Positions 10,895 to 22,805 of a stretch of DNA of 64,000 bases are shown piece by piece. A model generated the notes under the pieces. It searched no databases and was not told the origin of the DNA. It saw only the letters and a list, made by a program, of their open reading frames with translations. This DNA comes from Armigeres subalbatus. Lineage: Eukaryota > Arthropoda > Insecta > Diptera > Culicidae. The DNA lies in the NCBI RefSeq assembly GCF_024139115.2, contig NC_085139.1, positions 71,901,203 to 71,965,202 on the forward strand, given 5' to 3'. The position numbers and the translations under genes are program-made. The first letter of the stretch is position 1. Each line of letters opens with the position of its first letter.

Positions 10895-13589
10895 GTATCT
10901 CTTCGGAAATTCGTCCAGGAGTTGCTCCAAAATTTCTACAGGAATTCCTTTAGAAATTTCTGTTTATTGTATGGATTTTTGAGTTACTTTCAGCTATTTC
11001 AGGAGATCCTCCGGAAGTTACTCCTGAAATTCCTTCTGAAAATTGTTCAAGATTTCTACCACAAGTTTGTTTAGGAGCTGTTTTGAAAGTTCGTTCATGA
11101 ATCTCTCCGGAAGCTCTTCCAGAAATGTCTCCGGAATTCTCTGCACGAAATCCTCCAGAGGATTCTCCAGGAGTTCGTTCGTAATTTTCTGTAAGAATTC
11201 CTGCGGTAGTTCCTCGCGGAATTCATCTGGAAGCTCCTCCAGAAATTCCTCTAAAAGTTCTTCAAGGAATTCCTTCGGAAATTCCTCTAGGAATTCCTTC
11301 GGAAATTTCTAAAGGAATTCCTGTGAAAACTCATAATGAGATTCCTTCGGAAACTCCTAATGGAATTCCTTTGAAAATTCCTCCAAGAATACCTTTGAAA
11401 ATTCTTCACGAAATTCCTCCGGATATTCCTCCAGGAATTGCTCCAAAATCCCTGCAGGAATTTATCCGGAAATTTCCGTCAGGATTTGCTTTGAATATTC
11501 CTCCAGAAATTCCTCCAAAAGTTCCTCCAGGAATTTCTCCGGATATTCCTCCAGGAATACCTCCGAATATTCCTCCATGAATTCATTCCGGATATTCCTC
11601 CAAGAATTCTACCGGATATTCCTCCAGGAATTCCTCCGGATATTCCTCCAAGAATTCCTCTGGATATTTCTCCAGGAATTCCTCCGGATATTTCTCAAGA
11701 AATTCCTCCGGATATACCTCAAAGAATTCCTCCGGATATTCCTCCAGGAATTCCTCCGGATATTCCTCCAGGAATTCCTCCGGATATTCCTCCAGAAATT
11801 CTTCCGGCCATTTCTCCAGAAACTCCTCCGGATATTTCTCCAGGAATTCCTCTGGATATTTCTCCAGGAATCCCTCCGGATATTTATCCAGGAATTCCTC
11901 CGGAAGTTCCTCCAGGAATTCCTCCGGAAGTTCCTCCAGGAATTCCTCCGGAAGTTCCTCCAGGAATTCCTCCGGAAGTTCCTCCGGGAATTCCTCCGGA
12001 AGTTCCTCCAGGAATTCCTCCGGAAGTTCCTCCAGGAATTCCTCCGGAAGTTCCTCCAGGAATTCCTCCGGAAGTTCCTCCAGGAATTCCTCCGGAAGTT
12101 CCTCCAGGAATTCCTCCGGAAGTTCCTCCAGGAATTCCTCCGGAAGTTCCTCCAGGAATTCCTCCGGAAGTTCCTCCAGGAATTCCTCCGGAAGTTCCTC
12201 CAGGAATTCCTCCGGAAGTTCCTCCAGGAATTCCTCCGGAAGTTCCTCCAGGAATTCCTCCGGAAGTTCCTCCAGGAATTCCTCCGGAAGTTCCTCCAGG
12301 AATTCCTCCGGAAGTTCCTCCAGGAATTCCTCCGGAAGTTCCTCCAGGAATTCCTCCGGAAGTTCCTCCAGGAATTCCTCCGGAAGTTCCTCCAGGAATT
12401 CCTCCGGAAGTTCCTCCAGGAATTCCTCCGGAAGTTCCTCCAGGAATTCCTCCGGAAGTTCCTCCAGGAATTCCTCCGGAAGTTCCTCCAGGAATTCCTC
12501 CGGAAGTTCCTCCAGGAATTCCTCCGGAAGTTCCTCCAGGAATTCCTCCGGAAGTTCCTCCAGGAATTCCTCCGGAAGTTCCTCCAGGAATTCCTCCGGA
12601 AGTTCCTCCAGGAATTCCTCCGGAAGTTCCTCCAGGAATTCCTCCGGATGTTCCTCCAGGAATTCCTCCGGAAGTTCCTCCAGGAATTCCTCCGGATGTT
12701 CCTCCAGGAATTCCTCCGGAAGTTCCTCCAGGAATTCCTCCGGAAGTTCCTCCAGGAATTCCTCCGGAAGTTCCTCCAGGAATTCCTCCGGAAGTTCCTC
12801 CAGGAATTCCTCCGGAAGTTCCTCCAGGAATTCCTCCGGAAGTTCCTCCAGGAATTCCTCCGGAAGTTCCTCCAGGAATTCCTCCGGAAGTTCCTCCAGG
12901 AATTCCTCCGGAAGTTCCTCCAGGAATTCCTCCGGAAGTTCCTCCAGAAATTCCTCCGGAAGTTCCTCCAGGAATTCCTCCGGAAGTTCCTCCAGGAATT
13001 CCTCCGGAAGTTCCTCCAGGAATTCCTCCGGAAGTTCCTCCAGGAATTCCTCCGGAAGTTCCTCCAGGAATTCCTCCGGAAGTTCCTCCAGGAATTCCTC
13101 CGGAAGTTCCTCCAGGAATTCCTCCGGAAGTTCCTCCAGGAATTCCTCCGGAAGTTCCTCCAGGAATTCCTCCGGAAGTTCCTCCAGGAATTCCTCCGGA
13201 AGTTCCTCCAGGAATTCCTCCGGAAGTTCCTCCAGGAATTCCTCCGGAAGTTCCTCCAGGAATTCCTCCGGAAGTTCCTCCAGGAATTCCTCCGGAAGTT
13301 CCTCCGGGAATTCCTCGGGAAGGTCCTCCAGGAATTCCTCCGGAAGTTCCTCCAGGAATTCCACCGGAAGTTCCTCCAGGAATTCCTCCGGAAGTTCCTC
13401 CAGGAATTCCTCCGGAAGTTCCTCCAGGAATTCCTCCGGAAGTTCCTCCAGGAATTCCTCCGGAAGTTCCTCCAGGAATTCCTCCGGAAGTTCCTCCAGG
13501 AATTCCTCCGGAAGTTCCTCCAGGAATTCCTCCGGAAGTTCCTGGAAAATTCCTCCGGAAGTTCCTCCAGGAGTTCCTCCAAAAGTTCT

Positions 13590-16500
13590 TCCGGATGTTC
13601 CACCAGGAATTCCCCCGAATATTCCTCCACGAATTCCTCCGGAAGTTTCATCAGAAGTTCCTCAAGAAGTTGCTTCAGGAATTCGTCCGAGAAATTCTCC
13701 AGGAATTACTTCGGAAGTTCCTCAGGAATTCCTCCGGAAGTTCCTTCAAGATTTTCCCCGGAAGTTCCTCTAGAAATTGCTCCAGAAATTCCTCCCGAAA
13801 AGTTCCCCCGGAAGTCCCTCTGGAAGTTCCTCCAAGAATTTTTCCGGATTTTTTTCCTAAGTTCCTCCAGGATTTCTTCCAGAAGTACCTCCAGAAGTTC
13901 CTTTAGAATGTCCTCCAGAAGTTCCTTCAGAAGTTCCTACAGGAATTCCTCCCGAAGTTCTTCCAGGAATTGCTCTGTAAGTTCCTCCAGGATTTTCTAC
14001 GGAAGTTCCTCCAGTAAATCCTCCCGAAGCTCCCCTGGAAGTTCCTCAAGAAGTTCCTCCAGGAATTTCTACGGAAGTTCCTCCAGGAATTTCTCCGGAG
14101 GTTGCACCAGGAATTCCTCCGGAATTTGCTCCAGGATTTTCTCCAGAAGTTCCTCCAGGATTTTCTACAGAAGTTCCTCCAGGATTTCCTGCGGAAGTTC
14201 TTCTGGAAGTTCCTCCGGTAGTTCTTTCAAAAGTTCCTTCCGAAGTTCAATTAGGAATTCCACCGGATGTTCCTTTGAGCAATTCTCCGTAAGTTCCTTT
14301 AGGAATTCCTCCGGATGTTCCTTCAGGAATTCCTCCGGAAGTTCCTTCAGGAATTTTTCCGGAAGTTCCTTCAGGAATTCCTTCGGAAGTTCCTTCAGGA
14401 TTTCCACCAGAAGTTCCTCCAGAAATTCCTCCCGAAGGTCCTCCAGAAGTTCCTCCGGAAGTTCCTCCAGGAATTTCTCCGGAAGTTGCTGCAGGAATTC
14501 CTCCGGAAGTTCCTCCAGGAATTCTTTCAGAAGTTGCTCCAGGAATTCCTCCGGAAAATGATCCAGCAATTCTTCCGAGGTTCCTTCAGGAATTCCTATC
14601 GAAGTTCTTCCAGGAATTCCTATCGAAGTTCCTCCAGGAATTCCTCCAAAAATTCATTTTAGGTTCCATCCAAAGTTCATCGGAAAGTTCCTGCAGGAAT
14701 TCCTTCTGGAAGTTCCTCCAGGAATTCGTCCGGAATTTCCTCCAGGTTTCTTTCGGAAGTTACTCCGGAAGTTTCTCAAGAAATTCCTCCGGAAGATCTT
14801 CTAGGAATTCATCCGGAAGTTGCTTCAGGCATTCCTCCGGAAGTTCCTCCAGGAAATTCTCTAGAAGCTCCTACAAGAATTTCTCTGAAAGTTTCTCCAA
14901 GAATTGCTCCGGAAGTTCCTCTAGGAATGCCTCCGGAAGTTGCTCCAGGAATTCTTCCGGAAGTTCCTCCACGAAATCCTTTGAAAGTTCCTCCAGTAAT
15001 TACACCGGGAGTTCCTTCAGGAATTCATTTGGAAGTTCCTCCAGGAATTTCTCCGGAAAATGGTCCAGGATTTCCTCCAGAATCTCCTGCGGAAGTTCCT
15101 CCAGGACTTCCTCCGGAAGTTCCTTCAGGAATTCTTCCGGAAGTTCCTTCAGGAATTCCTCCGGAAGTTCCACCAGGAATTCCTCTGGAAGTTCCACCAG
15201 GAATTCCTCAGGAAGTTCCACCAGGAATTCCTCCGGAAGTTCCACCAGAAATTCCTCCGGAAGTTCCACCAGGAATTCCTCCGGAAGTTCCACCAGGAAT
15301 TCCTCCGGAAGTTCCACCAAGAATCCCTCCGGGAGTTCCACCAGGAATCCCTCCGGGAGTTCCACCAGGAATCCCTCCGGGAGTTCCACCAGGAATCCCT
15401 CCGGGAGTTCCACCAGGAATCCCTACGGGAGTTCCACCAGGAATCCCTCCGGAAGTTCCACCAGGAATTTCTCCAGGAGTTTCACCAGGAATTCTTCCGG
15501 GAGTTCCACCAGGAATTCCTCCGGAAGTTCCACCAGGAATTCCTCCGGAATTTCCACCAGGAGTTCCTCTGGAAGTTCCTCCAGGAATTCCTCCGTAAGT
15601 TCCTCCAGGAGTTCCTCCGGAAGTTCCTCCATAAGCTCTTCCGGATGTTCCACCAGGAATTTCCCCGGATATTCCTCCACGAATTCCTCCGGAAGTTCCA
15701 TCAGAATTTCCTCAAGAAGTTGCTCCAGGAATTCGTCCGAAAGTTGCTCCAGGAATTCTTCCGGAAGTTCCCTCAGAAATTTCTCCGGTAGTTTCTCCAG
15801 GAATTCCTCCGGAAGTTCCTCAGGAATTCCTCCGGAAGTTCCTCAGGAATTCCTCCGGAAGTTCCTCCAGGATTTTCTCCGGAAGTTCCTCTATAATTGG
15901 CTCCAGAAATTCCTCCAGAATTCGTTCTGAAAGTACCCCCGGAAGTTCCTTTGGAAGTTCCTTCAAGAATTTTTCCGGATTTTTTTCCTAAGTTCCTCCA
16001 GGATTTCTTTCAGAAGTACCTCCAGAAGTTCCTTTAGATTGTCCTCCAGAAGTTCCTTCAGAAATTCCTCCAGAAGTTCCTCCAGGAATTCCTCCCGATG
16101 TTCTGCCAGGAATTCCTCTGTAAGTTCCTCCAGGATTTTCTACGGAAGTTCCTCCAGTAAATCCTCCCGAAGTTCCTCAAGAAGTTCCTCCAGAAATTTC
16201 TCCGAAAGTTCCTCCAGGAATTTCTCCGTAGGTTGCACCAGGAATTCCTCCGGAAGTTGCTCCAGGATTTTCTCCAGAAGTTCCTCCAGGATTTTCTCCA
16301 GAAGTTCCTCCAGGATTTCCTGCGGAAGTTCTTCTGGAAGTTCCTCCGGTAGTTCTTTCAAAAGTTCCTTCCGAAGTTCCATTAGGAATTCCACAAGGCA
16401 ATCCTCCGTAAGTTCCTTCAGGAATTTCTCCAGAAGTTCCTTCAGGAATTCCTCCGGAAGTTCCTTCAAGAATTTTTCCGGAAGTTCCTTCAGGAATTCC

Positions 16501-17000
16501 TCCGGAAGTTCCTTCAGGATTTCCTCCGGAAGTTCCTTCAGGATTTCCTCCGGAAGCTCCTCCAGAAATTCCTCTTGAAGTTCCTCCAGAAGTTCCTCCG
16601 GAAGTTCCTCCAGGAATTCTCCCGGATGTTCCTACAGGAATTTCTCCGGAAGTTGCTCCAGGAATTCCTCCAGGAATTCTTCCAGAAGTTGCTCCAGGAA
16701 TTCCTAGAAAAATTTATTTTAGGTTCCATCCAAAGTTCATTGGAAAGTTCCTGCAGGAATTCTTTCTGGAAGTTCCTCCAGGAATTCCTTCGGAATTTTC
16801 TTCTGGTTTCCTTCGGAAGTTACTCCGGAAGTTTCTCAAGAAATTCCTTCGGAAGATCTTCTAGGAATTCATCCGGAAGTTGCTTCAGGCATTCCTCCGG
16901 AAGTTCCTCCAGGAAATTCTCTAGAAGCTCCTACAAGAATTTCTCTGGAAGTTTCTCCAAGAATTGCTCCGGAAGTTCCTCTAGGAATGCCTCCGGAAGT
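13590..17000. repeat. Higher-order duplication of about 2.1 kb inside array 1
   Basis: Irregular segments recur in the same order at an offset of 2.05-2.13 kb. CGGATGTTCCACCAGG is at 13592 and again near 15643. TTTCCGGATTTTTTTCC is at 13841 and 15972. GTTGCACCAGGAATTCC is at 14101 and 16232. AGGTTCCATCCAAAGTTC is at 14661 and 16721. The diverged right half therefore contains one block duplicated in tandem, after which unit-level changes accumulated. Confidence 0.8.
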
Positions 17001-17400
17001 TCCTCCAGGAATTCCTTTGAAAGTTCCTCCAGTAATTGCACCGGAAGTTCCTTCAGGAATTCCTCCGGAAGTTCCTTCAGGAGTTCCTCTGGAAGCTCTT
17101 TCAGAAATTCTTTCGGATGTTCCTCCACGAACTACTCCGGAAGTTCCTCCAGGAATTCCTCCGGGAGCTCCTCCAGAAGTTCCTCCGGAAGTTCCACCAG
17201 AAGTTCCTCTAGGATTTCCTCCGGAAGTTCCTCCAGAAGTTCCTCCAGAAGTTCCTCCAGTAATTCCCCCGGAAGTTCCACCAGGAATTCCTTCAGAAGT
17301 TCCTCCAGGATTTGCTCCAGAAGTTCCACCACGAAGTCCTCCGGAAGTTTCACCAGGAATTCCTCCGGAAGTTCCACTGCGAATTCCTCCCGAAGTTTCT

Positions 17401-17920
17401 CCTTTCTTCCAGGAATTCCTCCAGGATTTCCTCCGGAAGTTCCACCATGAATGCCTCCGGAAGTTCCACCGCGAATTACTCCCGAAGTTCCTCCGGAAGT
17501 TCCTCCAGGATTTCCTCCGGAAGTTCCTCCAGAAGTTCCTCCAGGAATTCCTCCGGAAGTTCCACCGGGAAATCCTACGGAAGTTCCACCAGGAATTCCT
17601 CCGGAAGTTTTACCAGGAATTCCTCCGGAAGTTCCACCGCGAATTCCTCCCGAAGTTTCTCCTTTCTTCCAGGAATTCCTCCAGGATTTCCTCCGGAAGT
17701 TCCACCATGAATGCCTCCGGAAGTTCCACCGCGAATTACTCCCGAAGTTCCTCCGGAAGTTCCTCCAGGATTTCCTCCGGAAGTTCCTCCAGAAGTTCCT
17801 CCAGGAATTCCTCCGGAAGTTCCACCGGGAAATCCTACGGAAGTTCCACCAGGAATTCCTCCGGAAGTTTTACCAGGAATTCCTCCGGAAGTTCCACCAC
17901 GAATTCCTCCCGAAGCTCCT
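17401..17920. repeat. 260-bp tandem duplication inside array 1
   Basis: The segment starting CCTTTCTTCCAGG at 17401 recurs at 17661 almost unchanged, including irregular units such as CCACCATGAATGCCTCC. It is younger than the 2.1-kb duplication because its copies are nearly identical. Confidence 0.85.
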
Positions 17921-19261
17921 CCCGAGTTTTCTCCCAAAGTTCCTCTAGAAATTCCCCCAGTAGATATTCCAGAAGTTCCTCCAGAAATTCTTCTGAAAGT
18001 TCTTTCAAGAATTCATCCGGAAGTTCCTCCAGGAATTCCTCGGAAGTTACATTTGGAATTCCTTCGGAAGTTCCTTCAGGAATTCCTCCGGAAGTTCCTC
18101 CAGAAATTCCTCCCGAAGTTCCTCTAGAAGTTCCTCCGGAAGTTCCTCCAGGAATTCCTCCGGAAGTTGCTCCAGGTGTTCCTCCGGAAGTTCCTCCAGG
18201 AATTCTTCCAGAAGTTCCTCCAGGAATTCCTTTGGAAGTTCTTCCAGGAATTCCTATCGAAGTTACTCCAGGAATTCCTCCCGAAGTTCTTCCAGGAATT
18301 CCCCCCGAAGTTCCTCCAGGAATTCCTCCCGAAGTTCCTCCAGGAATTCCTCCGGAAGTTCCTCCAGGAATTCCTTTGAAAGTTTCTCCAGGAATTCCTT
18401 CGGAAGTTCGTCCGAAAAATCCTCCAGAAATTCTTCCAGAAGTTCCTCTGAAAGTTCCTCCAGAAGTTACTCTGGAAGTTCCTCCAAGAATTCCTCCGGA
18501 AGCTCCTCCAGGAATTCCTTTGGAAGGTCCTCCAGGAATTGCACCGTAATTTCCTCCAGGAATTCCTCCGGAAGTTGCTCCAGGAATTCATCCGGAAGTT
18601 GCTCCAGGAATTGCTCCGTAAGTTGCTCCAGGAATTCCTTCAGAAGTTGCTCCAGGAATTCTTCCGGCAGTTCCTCCAGGAATTCCTTTGGAAGTTCTTC
18701 CAGGAATTCCTTTCGAAGTTCCTCCAGGAATTCCTCCCACTTCCTTCAGTTTCTTGCTCTAATTCGAGCATCTGTCGATCGTTAATCGCTTTACGTTCTT
18801 CTACACTTTCTAATTTTGCACTTTCGAAAGATTCCGTACTCGAACATACGGATGTGTTTACAATTCATCTTTTTTAATTTTTTTGTGCCGCTTTATTTGA
18901 GAAACAGAGCTTCGTTTTTTTGAACACCATTATAAAACAAAGTTCACACTTTCCGGCCACTAAACGAACTGCACAAGGTTACGCTACTACATTATAGTAG
19001 CTAAGCGCATAAGCCACCTTTTGTTGTTCATTACTTCATTTTTTCAGGTACCAGTAAGGAACATTCCCGTTATGTCAGTAACTGATTTGTGTTGATCTGT
19101 TTCGTTGATACAATCCGTGATATAAATTATGTTTTGTGATACAAATTATGATGGCACATTCTTTCAAGAAATTCTTTAAAAAATAATCCGTAAAATCTTT
19201 CACAATGACTATTTTTTTGGAATTTCTTCTCGATTTCTTCTGAGAAATTCGTCAGGAATTA

Positions 19262-19477
19262 GGGGAACTGTTCCGATATCCATCTCACTGTACATGTATC
19301 CATCTCATTGCTAAACAAAGAAATACGACACCAAATTCGTCGCTTCTTTTTGTCAACATGCGTGCTCACTGCTGAAGAAAATCACAAAAATAATAAACAA
19401 ACCAAATTCCTCTCCATTGCTTTGTTTTTGATGGGATGGAAATAGGAGCTATGAGATGAAGTGGCGAACCGTTCCCC
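19262..19477. mobile_element. 216-bp MITE with TA target duplication
   Basis: It begins GGGGAACTGTTC and ends GAACCGTTCCCC, with TA on both sides (19260-19261 and 19478-19479). Similarity between the ends continues inward (ATCCATCTCA and its counterpart, then CTTTG on both sides). The TA duplication suggests Tc1/mariner mobilisation. There is no ORF of its own. Confidence 0.7.
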
Positions 19478-20487
19478 TACTTCAGAATTATTTTTTTTAA
19501 AGCTGAAGTTGTCAAATAAAATCAACTACGGCATCAGCAATCTTTTGCTGTTTATCCTGAATCCGATTTTTGAAAAGAAATATTTAGAACATTCAACTTG
19601 TTCTGCAAACAATCCGAATAACTCAAAGATTGTCAATCATTCTTTCAATGATAAAAAAAAATATTTGTAGCATATATTATTTCGTATCAAGAACCCTCAA
19701 CTAAATTGATTATTTTTACAATAATTTAAGAAAAAACTCTTTTTTTCTACCTCATCTAGGCTATTCTCAGTTACTTCATAGAATCGTCTAAAATGTAGCA
19801 AGTATCAAAAACGAGAAATAATGAGCAAAATGAATCACTGCCCTGCAATTAATTACAAAATATTTTCATAATATTCTACCACGCAACCTGAATGGTAGAG
19901 AAAACCTTAGTGTGTTGAAAAAAAATCTTATCATATTCAGCGATTCTATTCTCAGATATAATTTCCACAGATTCGTTAAAAAAAATTATAACTTGTCGAT
20001 CCTGAAACGATATTTCATGTTCTATTGCTGAAATTTTCAAGAAATCAATCTTTGGTTGGGAAAATATTTGAAAAAAAATCATAATGTTCAACAAAAGAAA
20101 GTAAAATATTAGTCCCAGTACTTCAATTTTTTCATCAAGAATTGCAAACGAACACAGAATATTTGAATAATTTCATCTCTCACAACATGCAGCAACCACG
20201 TGCAGGCATGTAGGAGGATGAACTCATGTTGCTTTTGCTGCTGCTGTACATCGTTATTTTTTGTTTCTGCTTTCCACAGCCAAATTGAACAAAAAAAAAT
20301 AAAATAGAAATAGAAATTGAAAAAGTATGCTATGAAACATTTTTAAGAATTGTAGAAAGGGTACCATCAAATTGCTTAGTTTATTACGATTGTTTTGATG
20401 TATAATACTTTGCATAATTCTAAATATGAAATAGAGTAATTCTGGGTTCAACAGAATTATATTCTCAAGCGCATCCATACATACATA

Positions 20488-20678
20488 CACCCAGGTTTTT
20501 TTTTACACGGTTTGGTTTTAGTCGTTTAAGACCTTCAGCATCAATGAAACAATGAGTTAACCCCACGAAAAAATTCACAAAAAATCAAAGAAAATTCAGG
20601 GGGTATTTAAAAAGCTGTAAAAAATCTGGTTACCCGAGAAATTAATGAATTCCAACCGTGTAAAAAAAAACCTGGGTG
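20488..20678. mobile_element. 191-bp MITE with near-perfect TIRs of about 25 bp, TA target
   Basis: It starts CACCCAGG, a T run, ACACGGTT and ends with the exact complement. TA lies on each side (20486-20487 and 20679-20680). The opposite arm of the host element lacks it and so preserves the empty-site arrangement, showing that it inserted after the arms formed. A degraded relative in reverse orientation lies at 36829-36991. TA target and short length fit a Tc1/mariner-type MITE. Confidence 0.85.
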
Positions 20679-21969
20679 TACGTATACCGCAGATCAAATG
20701 TGATCAATGCTGTTCATTTGTCCAAAGGTTAGGGTGGATCTTCGCATTTAGCCATATTCATTGTGCTTGTGGAGTGTATTTGTTGCTCAAAAATGCCAAA
20801 AAAGCAGCAAGTCTTTATCCTAACTGCAGAGGATGAGAAAAAAATTACGGACAGCAGAACAAAGGGAACCGAAGCGACAATCTTTATATAGTAACTAAAA
20901 TATCTTTTATTTCACTTCTAACCTCGTTTTGAAATGGATACATATCCAAAGACATTTTTCAATAATAGGTCATTGTTTATCTCAATATTTGTACATTTGA
21001 CCGATGTGACATGACAAACCTTGCCTCCCCCCAAACATCACATTTGAGTTGTGTTTCTTTTTGATTACTTTACGAGCCAGACGAGCTTTGATCAAATTAC
21101 AATTTAACTTACTTTGCTTATGCAAAGATATTATCCCAAATATATTATCATTTGAACATTTGATGATAGCCAGCGCAGTTTGGGTTTGTGCACGTTGCGA
21201 AGGTGTTGCTACAACAAAAGTTATGAAAAAATGTTTCTCCTAGATGCACATCGAACTTTGTTTACTGAGTGGATATATAACTGAGATCAATATCCCATGA
21301 TTTCATAAATATCTTTGCTCAGAAGATCAAATGATGGGATGGTTTGTAATGCCTGCGAATGGCATTCGTAAAATGGTGTTCGGCCAACTAAACCTAATCG
21401 GAACAAAGATTGTTTTATCAATTTCGAGAAAATTATTTCAGTTCTAAAATATTTTATATTTCTTCGGAATTCAGCCGTAAGCAACAACTAATTACACTAT
21501 ACTGTGGATGAGTCCTAGAATTCATCATGTTCATTTTGATAGTTCATGCATTTCCACTTTACAAAGATGGCTACTTTTATGATCTAAATGAGACAATATT
21601 AGTTTTACTAAAAAAAGTCATTTTCTAAAGTTTGCCTGAGTACTTTGGAAAATTTATGTCACCAATTTGTTCGTTTGGAAAATAGCTATCGATGGATGTG
21701 CTTCGATATTCGAAATATGGCCCTGAATGATCTCTAGGTCCTGTATAAAAAAGCCATGTGTTGAACTTTTATATTTTTTTTCACGGTAAAAAGTCATTTT
21801 ACCAAAAACTATAAGTTTTTTCAGTATCACTTCTTCACAAAAAATGATAATTACTTAATTTTGAAGGGACAAGTGTTTTTGGAATCCCGAAAATCTTGTT
21901 CAAATATGACATAATAATGATTTAATTTGATCAGGCGCGCCACGGATGCGCCACTGACTTGGGCCTTAA

Positions 21970-22440
21970 ACATTGATATAATGACTGCATTTGGACTCAC
22001 TGATTAGTTTTACATTATTTTGTTTACATTCTTAGGGTTTCCTGCGTATTCCGAGTGGTGCTACATGCTACTTGAAAGATCTTTATTCTGGACGATTGTC
22101 CACTATCGCCTTAACTTGCTGCCGAGTTATATTTTATTCGACTTCTTTCATATATTTATTAAGGCTCCGCCTCCTGCCGCTCCTACGGGAGATGTGGCCG
22201 ATTCAGGCCCACTTCCGTTCCTGAATTTCAGTTGCTTTCAGACTCTTGTGGCACTGACGATGGAGCTCGTTGTTTGAAATCCAATTCTAAGGCACAAGGC
22301 TTAATTAAAATGTTGTACCACAGGCATCGATTGATAAAAACCTTCAACGGTAGAGTATTCTCTACTGATACGTCTCATGTTTCTCTAGCGTTTTGCAGCC
22401 CATATTCCGAGTTTAGTTAACTCGCAAAAGTATTATTTGC
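21970..22440. other. Intergenic, no gene recognised
   Basis: Two overlapping short plus-strand ORFs (22020-22277 and 22232-22420) have no domain I recognise. Nothing repetitive is obvious. Confidence 0.5.
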
Positions 22441-22448
22441 TTCCTTAG

Positions 22449-22800
22449 ATGGCAAATTGTTCAGAAATTCCATGGGAAGTTCTTCAGCATTTCCAACGGA
22501 AACTCTTCAGAATATCCACAGAATACTCTTCAGAGTATCCGCGGAAAACTCTGGAACGCTCTGAAATTTTCACGAGAAACTCTTCGGTATATCAACGGAA
22601 AATTGATCGGAGTTTCCGCGAACAATGGTTAAAAATGAGGATTTCAACAAGAAATTGTTTAGAATTTGCAAGAAAAAATCCTCGAAAGATCCACAGAAAA
22701 CTCTTCGGAATTTTGTTCGGAATCAAAATGGAATTTGTTTCTGAATTTTCCACGGGAAACTCTTTGTATTTTCCATGAGATTTTTTACGGAAAGTCATTC
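22449..22800. repeat. Degenerate tandem repeat (ACTCTTCGGAATTTCCACGG type)
   Basis: Loosely periodic units of roughly 28-35 bp, each containing GGAAACTCTTC followed by a variable segment and TCCACGG. Similar sequence recurs at about 36515-36640 and 58265-58460, each time next to a GGCCGAA-type block. The 109-codon ORF is a by-product. Confidence 0.65.
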
Positions 22801-22805
22801 GGCGT

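Larger units (their letters stand above)
10895..18742. repeat. 24-bp minisatellite array 1 (7.8 kb), core of the TTAA element
   Basis: The unit is GGAAGTTCCTCC followed by AGGAATTCCTCC, that is, two related 12-bp halves. Units are nearly identical from about 11890 to 13545 (about 69 copies) and increasingly diverged toward both ends, the usual pattern of a minisatellite homogenised at its centre. Each unit carries an 8-bp palindrome GGAATTCC (an EcoRI site) and the ETS-type word CCGGAAGT. All units have the same orientation. No frame contains a stop, and 24 is divisible by three, so frames read as 8-residue repeats (for example KFLQEFLR on plus and EEFLEELP on minus). The 994-codon and 680-codon ORFs are by-products. 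A short minus-strand open frame at about 18743-18866 beside the array end looks faintly coding but is too short to name. Confidence 0.95.
9411..21965. mobile_element. 12.6-kb TTAA-flanked foldback element carrying a minisatellite core
   Basis: The ends are inverted copies. GGCCCAAGTCAGT begins at 9411 and its complement ends at 21965; about 22 of the first 26 bases match. TTAA lies immediately outside both ends (9407-9410 and 21966-21969), the target-site type of piggyBac-like elements and some MITE families. The arms keep pairing for more than 1 kb inward: 10016-10070 pairs with 20690-20750, 10100-10160 with 20410-20487, and 10240-10440 with 20120-20340. The core (10895-18742) is a 24-bp minisatellite. 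No transposase is visible, so it would be non-autonomous. The right arm holds two later MITEs. An alternative is two independent fragments that happen to face each other; the paired arms argue against that. Confidence 0.75.
18743..21965. other. Right inverted arm of the TTAA element
   Basis: AT-rich with no gene recognised. It pairs in reverse complement with 9411-10894 over several blocks but is longer, partly because two MITEs (19262-19477, 20488-20678) have been inserted. About 20880-21930 has no clear partner in the left arm. The small ORFs here (for example 21049-21243) have no domain. Confidence 0.65.

Noticed and set aside
11577..14561. 994-codon plus-strand ORF and 593- and 680-codon minus-strand ORFs
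   Set aside because: Same 24-bp minisatellite; all frames are stop-free by composition.
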